A model generated the notes under the pieces. The model had not been told where the DNA came from. It searched no databases and was given only the letters and a program-made list of their open reading frames with translations. Below, in pieces: positions 54,114-63,051 of a stretch of 64,000 nt of DNA. Within the stretch, counting starts at the first letter, position 1, and each line of letters opens with the position of its first letter. Origin of the DNA: Flavobacterium hercynium (GTDB lineage Bacteria; Bacteroidota; Bacteroidia; Flavobacteriales; Flavobacteriaceae). The position numbers and the translations under genes were made by a program. Location of the stretch: contig NZ_MUGW01000017.1 in assembly GCF_002217285.1 (NCBI RefSeq), forward strand, positions 1-64,000, read 5' to 3'.

Positions 54114-55623
54114 AAAATTTCTCAGATTTGAATTTTTACTTCTCTTCGCTGTATTTATTATTGCTACCTGCGGGCTTATTTATGAGCTTGTTGCGGGTAC
54201 TTTAGCCAGTTATTTACTCGGAGATTCTGTAAAACAATTTTCATTTATTATTGGAGTCTATTTATTCTCAATGGGAATTGGCTCTTTTTTCTCTAAGTTT
54301 TTTCATAAAAACCTGCTCAATACCTTTGTAGAAATCGAAATATTAGTCGGTTTGATAGGAGGATTGAGTTCAGTACTTTTGTTTATGCTGTTTGAAAGTG
54401 TTGCCTACTTTCAATTTATTTTATACCTGCTTGTCTTTGTAACCGGTTTTTTGGTAGGATTAGAGATTCCGTTGTTGATGAACATTCTAAAAGACAAAGT
54501 CGAATTTAAAGATTTAGTCTCCAACGTATTTACATTCGATTATATTGGAGCATTATTGGCATCGATTCTGTTTCCGTTGATCTTAGTGCCAAAATTAGGC
54601 ATCATGGGAACTTCGCTTTTCTTCGGAATGATAAATGTAAGTATTGCTATTGCCTTGTGTTTTCTTTTGAACAAAGAATTAAAGAGAAGCTATTTTCTAA
54701 AAGCAAAAGCTATTTTTTCATTTGTTGTCTTGTTGACTGTTTTTCTATTTTCGGATTCTATTTTATCCTATTCAGAAGGGAAGTTGTATGGCGAAAATAT
54801 TATCTACACTAACTCCACACCGTATCAGCGTATCGTTTTAACGCACAATAAAAGCGACTACAGACTCTATTTAAACAACAACCTACAATTTAGTTCAGCA
54901 GATGAATATCGTTATCATGAAGCGTTGGTACATCCCGCGATGTCAATTGCTAAAAGTGTAAAACATGTTTTAGTTTTGGGTGGAGGAGATGGTTTGGCGG
55001 TACGTGAAATTTTAAAATACAAACAAGTTGAAAAAGTAACCTTGGTCGATCTGGATGAAGGCATGACTAAGTTGTTTAAAACCAATAAAGTCTTGACAGA
55101 TTTCAACAAAGGATCGCTCAATAATCCCAAAGTTACGGTTATTAATACCGATGCTTATATTTGGGCAAAAACCTGTACGGAGAAGTTTGATGTAGCGATT
55201 ATCGATTTTCCTGATCCATCCAATTATAGTTTAGGAAAGTTATATTCGTTGAATTTTTATCAAACGCTTAAAAACATTCTACAACCGGATGCTGCAGTTG
55301 TTATACAAACGACATCGCCTTATTTTGCTCCAAAATCATTTTGGTGTATTAATAAAACGGTAATGCAGGTTTTTCCACAAGTAGATGCTTATCATGCCTA
55401 CGTTCCTTCCTTTGGAGAATGGGGTTATACGATCGCGATAAATGGTTTTGGCAGTACTTTTAATCAGGTGAACAGAAAAGCCGACAAATTAAAATTCTAC
55501 AATTACCAATTCGACAGATTCAATTATTTTACCACGGATATGATCTCAAATGAAATTGAAATCAATCGTTTAGACAACCAAATTTTAGTACGCTACTTTG
55601 ATGAAGAATGGGGAAAGTTATAG
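54106..55623 (+). CDS. Membrane-anchored spermidine synthase-like aminopropyltransferase
   Basis: This 505-residue protein (start MGKKFLRF) has about seven N-terminal membrane helices (residues 6-215). The C-terminal spermidine-synthase Rossmann domain has Q-R-I substrate loop TPYQRIVL, SAM-site HVLVLGGGDGLAVREILKY, VTLVDLDEG, and gate/catalytic DFPDPSNYSLGKLYS (aspartates as in SpeE). It would transfer aminopropyl from decarboxy-SAM to an acceptor at the membrane. The acceptor need not be putrescine. It overlaps DUF350 by 8 bp and the FAD gene by 26 bp. Confidence 0.88.
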   Translation: MGKKFLRFEFLLLFAVFIIATCGLIYELVAGTLASYLLGDSVKQFSFIIGVYLFSMGIGSFFSKFFHKNLLNTFVEIEILVGLIGGLSSVLLFMLFESVAYFQFILYLLVFVTGFLVGLEIPLLMNILKDKVEFKDLVSNVFTFDYIGALLASILFPLILVPKLGIMGTSLFFGMINVSIAIALCFLLNKELKRSYFLKAKAIFSFVVLLTVFLFSDSILSYSEGKLYGENIIYTNSTPYQRIVLTHNKSDYRLYLNNNLQFSSADEYRYHEALVHPAMSIAKSVKHVLVLGGGDGLAVREILKYKQVEKVTLVDLDEGMTKLFKTNKVLTDFNKGSLNNPKVTVINTDAYIWAKTCTEKFDVAIIDFPDPSNYSLGKLYSLNFYQTLKNILQPDAAVVIQTTSPYFAPKSFWCINKTVMQVFPQVDAYHAYVPSFGEWGYTIAINGFGSTFNQVNRKADKLKFYNYQFDRFNYFTTDMISNEIEINRLDNQILVRYFDEEWGKL

Positions 55624-57229
55624 TAAATCAAGACGGAATTTTGTAAAAGGAATTACTGCTGGATTGCTGTTGATTCCATTTTTGCAATTTTGTTCAGATA
55701 AAGTAGTGCAGTTTATATTTCGCTTATCGGGAACCAATCATCTTTTGGGACACCGATTATGGATAAAAGATTTCCCTAAACCAAGTAGCCAAATTCAGAT
55801 TCCTTATCTTATTGTGGGTGGAGGAATTTCGGGTTTAAGCGCTGCAAGACAATTTCAGAAAAAAGGAATTTTAGATTTTTTGGTTGTCGAATTAGAATCG
55901 CATCTTGGAGGAAATTCTTCTAATGGAGAAAATCAATATTCTAAGTTTCCGCTTGGAGCGCATTATTTGCCTTTACCCAATTTTAAAGACAAGGAATTAC
56001 TCCAATTTCTTGAAGAAGAAAAAATCATTATCGGTTACGATTCAAAAGGACTTCCTGTTTTTGATGAATTACAATTGTCTTTTGCTCCGGACGAACGTTT
56101 GTTTTACAAAAACACATGGCAGGATGGCGTAGTCCCAAAAGAAGGAAATTCGAGAGAACAAGATGTTGAATTTCAGCGTTTCTTTAAATTAATGGATTCC
56201 TTTAGACAAGGAAAAGGACATGACGGAAAGTACTATTTTGATATTCCGCTTCAGCTTAGTTCTGATGATGTTGCCATAAGAGCTTTAGATAAAATAACCA
56301 TGAAAGAATGGTTCGAAAGCAATAATTTTAAAGTAGAACCCTTATTCAACTATATTGATTATTGCTGTAAAGACGATTTCGGATTAGGTATAGAATATGT
56401 TTCGGCTTGGGCAGGAATTCATTATTTCGCAGCACGAAAACAAGATGCCACTTCAAACAAAATAGATAGTGTTCTAACCTGGCCGGAAGGCAATGCAAGA
56501 TTAGCGTCTCATCTTAAAAAATATACGGATCAAAAAACCTTAAAGAATCATATAATTTACGAGGTAAAAGTCGAAAACAGTAAAGTTGTTGCTAAGGCAT
56601 TTGATGATGTAAAAAAGATTTCTGTAGAAATAATTGCAGACAAAGTGATTATGGCAACTCCTCAGTTTGTAAATCAATATATAATTAAAGACCGAAAAGA
56701 ATTTACCAAAGAATTTCATTATACACCTTGGCTTTTGGCTACATTAACAGTTACTGATTTAGCAGATAACGATAGTTTTCCATTGTCTTGGGATAATGTT
56801 ATTTATGATGCAAAAGGTTTGGGTTATGTGTACGATCAGCATCAGTCTTTAAATCAGATTCAGAGCAAACAGGTTATTACGTATTATCATAGTTTTTCTT
56901 CTTCGGACTTAAAAAAGTCAAGAAAGGAGCTTTATAAAAAAAAGGAAGACCATTGGAAACAATTCGTCTTTGATGATCTAAAAGTGGCGCATCCGGATAT
57001 TGAAGAATGTACAGAGCAAATGGAAGTGTTTTTGCTTGGACACGGAATGGTTAGTCCCGCACCGGGATTTATTTTTGGAGAAGCCAAAAAGCAAGCGTCA
57101 AAAAGTATAGAAAATCGTATTTATTTTGCTCACACTGATTTATCGGGAATCTCTATTTTTGAAGAAGCTTTTCATCAGGGAATTAATATTGTAAACCAAA
57201 TTTTAGATGAAACAACCCTGGATTCATAA
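55598..57229 (+). CDS. Tat-signal FAD amine-oxidase-like protein
   Basis: This 543-residue flavoprotein has an N-terminal twin-arginine motif SRRNFVKG (S11 R12 R13) and hydrophobic stretch ITAGLLLIPFLQFC, so it is likely exported folded. The FAD-binding fold is YLIVGGGISGLSAARQFQ (about residues 69-86) with VVELESHLGGNSSNG. The C-terminal FAD segment is YFAHTDLSGISIFEEAFHQG. It resembles NAD(P)-binding/flavin amine oxidases. Beside an aminopropyltransferase it might oxidise a polyamine-type product; this is inference. It overlaps both neighbours. Confidence 0.8.
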   Translation: MMKNGESYSKSRRNFVKGITAGLLLIPFLQFCSDKVVQFIFRLSGTNHLLGHRLWIKDFPKPSSQIQIPYLIVGGGISGLSAARQFQKKGILDFLVVELESHLGGNSSNGENQYSKFPLGAHYLPLPNFKDKELLQFLEEEKIIIGYDSKGLPVFDELQLSFAPDERLFYKNTWQDGVVPKEGNSREQDVEFQRFFKLMDSFRQGKGHDGKYYFDIPLQLSSDDVAIRALDKITMKEWFESNNFKVEPLFNYIDYCCKDDFGLGIEYVSAWAGIHYFAARKQDATSNKIDSVLTWPEGNARLASHLKKYTDQKTLKNHIIYEVKVENSKVVAKAFDDVKKISVEIIADKVIMATPQFVNQYIIKDRKEFTKEFHYTPWLLATLTVTDLADNDSFPLSWDNVIYDAKGLGYVYDQHQSLNQIQSKQVITYYHSFSSSDLKKSRKELYKKKEDHWKQFVFDDLKVAHPDIEECTEQMEVFLLGHGMVSPAPGFIFGEAKKQASKSIENRIYFAHTDLSGISIFEEAFHQGINIVNQILDETTLDS

Positions 57230-58229
57230 AGCCAAAACCGATTTACTTTTTATCATCGGACCTTCGTTTTTAGTTTTGGTGATTATTTTCTTGTTTCAGA
57301 ACTACATCACAGTAATCGAAAATGAATATTCGTTTTATACCTGGCTTTTTTTAATTGTATTTATCGATGTGGCACATGTTTATGCTACGTTGTTTAAAAC
57401 CTATTTTGTAGCCGATGAATTTCAAAAAAACAAAAAAAGATTATTGTTGTTACCAGCAATATGTTTCCTTATCGGAATCGTACTTTTCTCTTTTGGTCCT
57501 TTGGTTTTCTGGTCTTTTTTAGCCTACGTAGCTGTTTTTCATTTTATTAGACAGCAATATGGTTTTATGCGTTTGTATGCCAGAAATGAAGAAAAAACGA
57601 AATTGTCTGTATCTCTGGACAATCTCGCTATTTATGCTGCTACGGGATATCCTATGCTGTATTGGTTTTTTTCTTCTGATCGAAAGTTCAACTGGTTTGT
57701 CGAAAACGAGTTTTTTAAATTTCAAAATACGGTTGTAGTCGAAATTTTGCTTTGGCTGTACGTCCTAATAATGTTCACTTATCTGAGCTATACAATTTAT
57801 AAAAGTTATAAGAATCAGTTTTTTAATATTCCAAAAAATGCGATAATACTGGGGACAGGACTTTCGTGGTATTTTGGAATTGTTTATTTCAATAACGACC
57901 TTGTTTTTACTTTGCTAAACGTTGTTTCTCATGGAATTCCGTATATAGCGCTCGTTTACTTCAAAGAAATTGAAAACAAAACCAATCAGGATTCTAGTAT
58001 TTTTAGCTGGTTCAAAAGTAAAAATGCGATTATAGTTTACATTGCAATTTTATTATTAATCGCCTTTACCGAAGAATTCTTATGGGAGTTTTTAGTCTGG
58101 AACGAAAATATAGTTCTGAATACTTTTGATTTTTCCTCCTGGCAAATTCTTATTGTACCCTTATTGAGCGTTCCACAATTTACCCATTATTTGCTGGATG
58201 GATTTATCTGGAAATCTAAAAAAGCTTAA
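57207..58229 (+). CDS. Polytopic membrane protein of the polyamine operon
   Basis: I cannot name the family of this 340-residue protein with about eight membrane helices. Conserved-looking polar residues sit inside or at the edge of helices: FIDVAHVYATLFKTYF, AVFHFIRQQYGFMRLYAR, NVVSHGIPYIALVYF and FTHYLLDGFIW. The repeated histidines could bind metal as in membrane di-iron enzymes, but the spacing is not a known desaturase pattern. It overlaps the FAD gene by 23 bp and ends in a 4-bp convergent overlap with the SGNH gene. Confidence 0.7.
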   Translation: MKQPWIHKAKTDLLFIIGPSFLVLVIIFLFQNYITVIENEYSFYTWLFLIVFIDVAHVYATLFKTYFVADEFQKNKKRLLLLPAICFLIGIVLFSFGPLVFWSFLAYVAVFHFIRQQYGFMRLYARNEEKTKLSVSLDNLAIYAATGYPMLYWFFSSDRKFNWFVENEFFKFQNTVVVEILLWLYVLIMFTYLSYTIYKSYKNQFFNIPKNAIILGTGLSWYFGIVYFNNDLVFTLLNVVSHGIPYIALVYFKEIENKTNQDSSIFSWFKSKNAIIVYIAILLLIAFTEEFLWEFLVWNENIVLNTFDFSSWQILIVPLLSVPQFTHYLLDGFIWKSKKA

Positions 58230-58978
58230 TTCTGCAAAGCAACTTTCACACTAGGTAAAATACGTTCTACAAAGCTTGAATATGCAATTTTTGAAGGATG
58301 CAGACCATCTGATGCAACTAGCTCCGGATTGTTTAAACCATTTCGGGTAATGTCCGTAATATCAATAAATACAATGTCATTTGCTTTGCAATAGTTTTTT
58401 GCAAAGGTATTGTATTGGTCTATTTCGGCAGATATTTTTGCGCCCTGACTTCCCATTTGATTTTGTCCAAAGGGAGTATAAGCATAATCAGGAATAGAAA
58501 GCACCAATACCTTTTTTTTATCGCCTTTTGCTAAAGTAACAGCTTTAGTTACTAATTCAGGAAACTCTTTTTCGTAAATGCTGAAATTTCTTCCTTGATA
58601 TTGGTTATTAACTCCAATTAATAAGGTAACAAGATCGTAATTAGCCTCAAGATTTTGATTGTTTATAGCCGAAATTAAGTCGAATGTTGTCCATCCAGTT
58701 CTGGCAATCACTTTTAGTGAAAAGTTTGTTTCAACATAAAGTGTACTCAATGTTTGTTTGAGTTGTTCGGGATATCTACAGGTTTCGCAAACACTTTGAC
58801 CAATAGTATAGCTGTCGCCTAAAGCCAGATAATTTACAGTGTTGGCAATAGGTTTAGTTGGTGTTACAGGTAGTGGAGCGACAGGAGTTGCAGGGCTGTC
58901 AGCTTTTTCATCAGAGCTGCAGCTTAGTAAAAAGATGGATATAATAACGATAACTATTTGTTTAAATACTGGTTTCAT
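58226..58978 (-). CDS. SGNH/GDSL hydrolase lipoprotein
   Basis: This 250-residue lipoprotein has a lipobox LLSC at about residue 20. After a Pro-rich linker come the SGNH blocks: block I LALGDSYTIGQS (nucleophile Ser), block III LLIGVNNQYQG (Asn) and block V SDGLHPSK (Asp and His). Such enzymes are esterases or acyl hydrolases in the envelope. The start follows from the signal peptide. Its stop overlaps that of the membrane-protein gene by 4 bp on the opposite strand. Confidence 0.88.
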   Translation of the reverse strand: MKPVFKQIVIVIISIFLLSCSSDEKADSPATPVAPLPVTPTKPIANTVNYLALGDSYTIGQSVCETCRYPEQLKQTLSTLYVETNFSLKVIARTGWTTFDLISAINNQNLEANYDLVTLLIGVNNQYQGRNFSIYEKEFPELVTKAVTLAKGDKKKVLVLSIPDYAYTPFGQNQMGSQGAKISAEIDQYNTFAKNYCKANDIVFIDITDITRNGLNNPELVASDGLHPSKIAYSSFVERILPSVKVALQN

Positions 58979-59051
58979 AATTTAGATAAATTAGATTCGG
59001 GATCTTAAACAAATAGTTACGTTAAATAAGTAACTTTGGTTTTATGGGATT

Positions 59052-59834
59052 TTAAACCATTTCGGCTTTCAGAACAATTTCTTCTTCAATAGCATCCCAT
59101 AGACCAATACGTTTTTCTAATGCAAGGATTGAAATTTCTTCAACTTCTTTCCATTTTTGAGCATCTTCTTCGCATAGATCGTTGATCATTTGCATTGCCA
59201 TCGGGCCATGTTCGTCAGCATCAAGTTCTATATGTCTTTCAAAATAATAAATCAATTTATCCAGATTAGCTTCTGGTAAGTTTTTCTGAAAGTTTTTAAG
59301 AATCTCAGTAAACATGCTCGGAATCAAATCTTCTCTTCCAAAAGTAAAGGCTGCAGCAATCTGATGCGGTTTTCCTTCTTCAATTACTCTAAAAGTAAAA
59401 TCTAAGAATGCTTTTACATTTGGATGTACAGTGCTTTGTTTTATAGCAACAAAAATATTGTGTAATGAAGTAACTTCAGATAAGAAAGTATTGATTGCTG
59501 TCGTGTCTGCACCGCAATCTTCCATCGCTTCAAGATACATTTCGTAGTGACTTTGTCTTCTTCCGTCGATACTAATATCAGTTTCTTCAGCAAGAACAAT
59601 TTCATTAATTAAATATCTTGTTTCAGGATTTTTGGTAGCAAACCAAGGCGTTGTGGTACAGGTAAGTTTGGCTTGCAGCGCTTTTAACAATGACATAAAA
59701 TCCCAAACAGCAAAAACATGATTTTCTACGAAACAGTGTAAATCATCTATATTTTGAATTTTGTTGTACAAAGAGTGTTTTAAAAGTTGCTCTTTCTGAG
59801 GTTGAATGCTATTGTTTATAGTTTCAATATTCAT
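59052..59834 (-). CDS. DUF3050 (haem-oxygenase-like fold) protein
   Basis: This 260-residue soluble helical protein of the DUF3050 family shows blocks DDLHCFVENHVFAVWDFMSLLKALQ, YLINEIVLAEETDISIDG and YYFERHIELDADEHGPMA. The E/H pattern (HVFAVWD, EE, ERHIELDADEHG) resembles haem-oxygenase-like di-iron proteins, so a metal-dependent oxygenase role is possible. The product is unknown. It has its own -7 box (59851-59858) overlapping the terminator of the upstream acyl-CoA dehydrogenase gene. Confidence 0.82.
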   Translation of the reverse strand: MNIETINNSIQPQKEQLLKHSLYNKIQNIDDLHCFVENHVFAVWDFMSLLKALQAKLTCTTTPWFATKNPETRYLINEIVLAEETDISIDGRRQSHYEMYLEAMEDCGADTTAINTFLSEVTSLHNIFVAIKQSTVHPNVKAFLDFTFRVIEEGKPHQIAAAFTFGREDLIPSMFTEILKNFQKNLPEANLDKLIYYFERHIELDADEHGPMAMQMINDLCEEDAQKWKEVEEISILALEKRIGLWDAIEEEIVLKAEMV

Positions 59835-59850
59835 TTGCTTAAATTTTGTG

Positions 59851-59886
59851 CAAAGATAAAAAGCTTCTCCGGAAGAAGAAGCTTTT
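59851..59886 (-). terminator. Terminator of the acyl-CoA dehydrogenase gene with DUF3050 -7 box
   Basis: AAAAGCTTCT (59859-59868) and AGAAGCTTTT (59877-59886) form a 10-bp stem with an 8-nt loop and a short T run on the minus strand. Directly after it TATCTTTG (59851-59858, minus strand) is a -7 element for DUF3050, 17 nt before its ATG. Confidence 0.7.
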
Positions 59887-59921
59887 AGAATTGTTTTTGT
59901 CTATATTTTAATCAGTATGTG

Positions 59922-61100
59922 TTATTTAAATGCTGGAATTCCAGTAACATCCATTCCGGTTATTAATAAATGAATGTCATGTGTACCTTCATACGTAATA
60001 ACACTTTCCAGATTCATCATGTGTCGCATGATCGAATATTCACCCGTAATTCCCATTCCGCCCAACATTTGTCTGGCTTCGCGGGCAATGTTTATCGCCA
60101 TGTCTACGTTATTTCTTTTTGCCATCGAAATTTGTGACGTAGTTGCTTTTCCTTCGTTTCTTAAAACACCTAAACGCCACGTTAGCAACTGTGCTTTTGT
60201 GATTTCGGTAATCATTTCGGCTAATTTCTTTTGTTGCAGTTGTGTTCCTCCAATTGGTTTTCCAAACTGAATTCGCTCTTTTGCGTAGCGTAAAGCAGTA
60301 TCGTAACAGTCCATTGCAGCACCAATAGCACCCCAGGCAATTCCGTATCTTGCAGAATCTAAACACCCAAGCGGAGCTCCTAATCCTGATTTATTAGGTA
60401 AAAGATTTTCTTTCGGTACTTTAACATTATCAAAAATAAGCTCACCTGTTGACGAAGCACGAAGTGACCATTTGTTATGCGTTTCCGGAGTCGAAAAGCC
60501 CTGCATACCACGTTCTACAATTAAACCGTGAATTCTGCCTTCTTCATTTTTTGCCCAAACAACAGCAATATCTGCAAAAGGAGCATTTGAAATCCACATT
60601 TTTGCACCGTTTAAAAGATAATGATCTCCCATATCTTTAAAATTCGTAATCATACTTCCGGGATCAGAACCATGATCAGGCTCTGTTAAACCAAAGCAAC
60701 CCATAAACTCACCTGTAGCAAGTTTTGGTAAGTATTTCATTCTTTGCTCTTCGTTTCCGTATTTCCATATAGGATACATTACAAGCGAAGATTGTACAGA
60801 TGAGGTAGAACGCACACCTGAATCGCCACGTTCAATTTCCTGCATAATTAAACCGTATGAAATTTGATCTAATCCTGCACCACCATATTCTTCTGGAATA
60901 TAAGGTCCAAAACCACCAATTTCTCCAAGTCCTTTTATAATTTGTTTAGGAAATTCTGCTTTTTGAGCATACTCTTCAATGATTGGAGATACTTCTCTCT
61001 TAACCCATGCACGTGCTGAATCACGAACTAATTTGTGCTCATCAGTCAATAAATCGTCAAGGTTATAATAATCCGGTGCTTGAAATAAATCTGGTTTCAT
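59922..61100 (-). CDS. Acyl-CoA dehydrogenase, glutaryl-CoA dehydrogenase-like
   Basis: This 392-residue FAD enzyme of the acyl-CoA dehydrogenase family contains GCFGLTEPDHGSDPGSM and WISNAPFADIAVVWAK (FAD-binding strands). RIQFGKPIGGTQLQQKKLAEM and QMLGGMGITGEYSIMRHMMN follow, with the catalytic glutamate in ITYEGTHDIHLL (about residue 371). The VRSTSSVQSSLVMYPI segment and overall length match glutaryl-CoA dehydrogenases, which act in lysine/tryptophan breakdown. It is monocistronic. Confidence 0.9.
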   Translation of the reverse strand: MKPDLFQAPDYYNLDDLLTDEHKLVRDSARAWVKREVSPIIEEYAQKAEFPKQIIKGLGEIGGFGPYIPEEYGGAGLDQISYGLIMQEIERGDSGVRSTSSVQSSLVMYPIWKYGNEEQRMKYLPKLATGEFMGCFGLTEPDHGSDPGSMITNFKDMGDHYLLNGAKMWISNAPFADIAVVWAKNEEGRIHGLIVERGMQGFSTPETHNKWSLRASSTGELIFDNVKVPKENLLPNKSGLGAPLGCLDSARYGIAWGAIGAAMDCYDTALRYAKERIQFGKPIGGTQLQQKKLAEMITEITKAQLLTWRLGVLRNEGKATTSQISMAKRNNVDMAINIAREARQMLGGMGITGEYSIMRHMMNLESVITYEGTHDIHLLITGMDVTGIPAFK

Positions 61101-61120
61101 GTTTAGTTATTTTACAAAAA

Positions 61121-61128
61121 CAAATTTA
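61121..61128 (-). promoter_or_regulatory. -7 element of the acyl-CoA dehydrogenase gene
   Basis: Minus-strand TAAATTTG lies 20 nt before the ATG. A TTG at 61145-61147 lies 16 nt further upstream, slightly short spacing. Confidence 0.45.
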
Positions 61129-61165
61129 AGGAATAAAAATATAACAAAATGACTTTATTTTGTTA

Positions 61166-61173
61166 TATTTTTG
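61166..61173 (+). promoter_or_regulatory. -7 element of the TPR-AraC regulator gene
   Basis: Plus-strand TATTTTTG fits TAnnTTTG 94 nt before the ATG. No TTG at -33 is clear. The rest of the 167-bp divergent gap shows nothing else. Confidence 0.35.
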
Positions 61174-61267
61174 CACGGTGAAAATAAAATTATTAGGAAT
61201 TTGGCAAATAAAATATAGTTTATTGAAAATTTATAAGCTATTTTTGAGTTCCAAAATATAACTTTAA

Positions 61268-63019
61268 ATGAGGCTGATCATCTCTTTATTACTTTTTCTT
61301 GTTTTTAATACCAGTTTTGCCCAGCAAAACCGTGATTTTACAGAACAGGAATTTTTGCTCTTGCAAGATAAAATTCGGCTAAATACAATAGTAAACATAG
61401 ATAGTGCCTTTGTTTATGTACGTAAATTAGAACGATCAACAAATAATTTGCAGTTAGCTTTTGCAAAGGCAGCTGAAGCCAATTTGTATCAGATGAAGGG
61501 TAACACGGTGCAAGCTAAAGAAAAATACTTTTTAGCATTTAAATATTTGGACAAAGTACCTGACTCTAATGATAAAACAAAAATCAAATCTTACGTATAT
61601 AATTTTGGTGGATTAATCGAATTTAAGAAAGGAAATTATGGTAAAGCATTAGAAAATTACCAGCAAGGACTTAAGTTATCTTTACAAATAGATGATATTA
61701 TTCAGATTGTAAAGTTTAAGAGCAATATAGCTTTTATTAATGAAGCGGTTGGTAACTATCAACTTGCGATTAAAACTTTGAGACAAGTTGATGCGGTTGT
61801 AGATCAAAATGAAAACCTGTATTCTAAGGAACAGTTTAATATTATAAAGAGCAACAACAATATGACGCTTGGTGGTTCGTATGAAAGCCGTTATATGAAA
61901 AATCAAAGCAAGAAGTTTTTGCTCGACTCTGCAGCTTACTTCTATCAAAAAACAATCTCTTACGCACAAAATATTCCCGATACTAAAATTGGAGCCAAAC
62001 TTAGTCTGGGAAATATATATTACATGAACAATGATTATGAGAATGCTGAAAAAGTATATTATGACATTGTAATTTTTGCCAGACAGAACAATAGGAAAAG
62101 AGAATTTATTATTGCAAATTACAATTTAGGAAATTTGTATTATGATAAAAAGAACTATGATAAAGCACTTGTATTCTTAAAAAAGGTAGATTCAATAGCG
62201 CTGGTTGATAACAAGAAAGACGAAAACTATTTGAAAGCCAATTATTATCTGGCTAAAATTTACAATATAAAAAAGGAGCCTGAACTTGCCTATAAACATT
62301 CTAAAATTTACTTAGAGAATTACGAAAAATTAGAAGCCAAACTAAGTAGTGAAGCATTAGAAGTAAATTTTAAACTCGGAACAGGCGATTTGAGTGATGA
62401 AATGTTTTCAATTCAGAAAAAATACCAAAGCGAAGTACTATTTAATAAAGCATTAAAAGTGTTTTATGTGTTACTTGTAATTGGAATTGTATTTTTACTG
62501 ATCAAAAATATCCGGGACAAGAACAAAGCGCATAAAAAAATGAATGCTTTGATCGAGGAATTTAAAGCTAATCTGGAGAAAAAAGAAAATACTCCGGTTC
62601 TAGTAGAAGCAGAAATAGTAGAATTAGAAGAGGATGTTCAGCTCAAAAAAGAGAATGTCAATTTAAGTATTGACGAAGCTAAAGAGAATAAAATTGTAGA
62701 GAAGTTGCTGGCTCTGGAAAGTAAACTGGAATATCTAAATGCAGATTTTACATTAACGTACGTCGCTAAAAAGATTAAAACCAATACGACTTATTTGTCT
62801 TATGTTGTAAATAAACGTTTTGGAAAATCGTTTGGAGAGTATTCTAACGAGTTGAAAATAAACTATGTAATCAATGAAATGATTACCAATCACATGTATC
62901 GCAAATATTCTACACAGGCAATTGCAGAAAGTGTAGGATTTAAGAATGCCGTTTCTTTTGCCAAATCATTTCGCAAAAGAACTGGAGTATCTCCAGCTCA
63001 ATTTGCGAGTAATATTTAA
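61268..63019 (+). CDS. TPR membrane regulator with AraC-type HTH
   Basis: This 583-residue one-component regulator has a signal peptide (residues 1-19, FNTSFAQ) and about six TPR-like helical repeats in the periplasm (about 60-330). One membrane helix (about 398-415, LKVFYVLLVIGIVFLLIKN) leads to a charged coiled coil and a cytoplasmic C-terminal AraC-type HTH (TLTYVAKKIKTNTTYLSYVVNKRFG ... ITNHMYRKYSTQAIAESVGF ... FRKRTGVSPAQFAS). It should sense an envelope signal and bind DNA. It converges with three GG-leader peptide genes 32 bp away, so it is a candidate regulator of that cluster. Confidence 0.88.
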   Translation: MRLIISLLLFLVFNTSFAQQNRDFTEQEFLLLQDKIRLNTIVNIDSAFVYVRKLERSTNNLQLAFAKAAEANLYQMKGNTVQAKEKYFLAFKYLDKVPDSNDKTKIKSYVYNFGGLIEFKKGNYGKALENYQQGLKLSLQIDDIIQIVKFKSNIAFINEAVGNYQLAIKTLRQVDAVVDQNENLYSKEQFNIIKSNNNMTLGGSYESRYMKNQSKKFLLDSAAYFYQKTISYAQNIPDTKIGAKLSLGNIYYMNNDYENAEKVYYDIVIFARQNNRKREFIIANYNLGNLYYDKKNYDKALVFLKKVDSIALVDNKKDENYLKANYYLAKIYNIKKEPELAYKHSKIYLENYEKLEAKLSSEALEVNFKLGTGDLSDEMFSIQKKYQSEVLFNKALKVFYVLLVIGIVFLLIKNIRDKNKAHKKMNALIEEFKANLEKKENTPVLVEAEIVELEEDVQLKKENVNLSIDEAKENKIVEKLLALESKLEYLNADFTLTYVAKKIKTNTTYLSYVVNKRFGKSFGEYSNELKINYVINEMITNHMYRKYSTQAIAESVGFKNAVSFAKSFRKRTGVSPAQFASNI

Positions 63020-63051
63020 AATTTCTTTTTAAAATAAAATGGGAGCACTTT

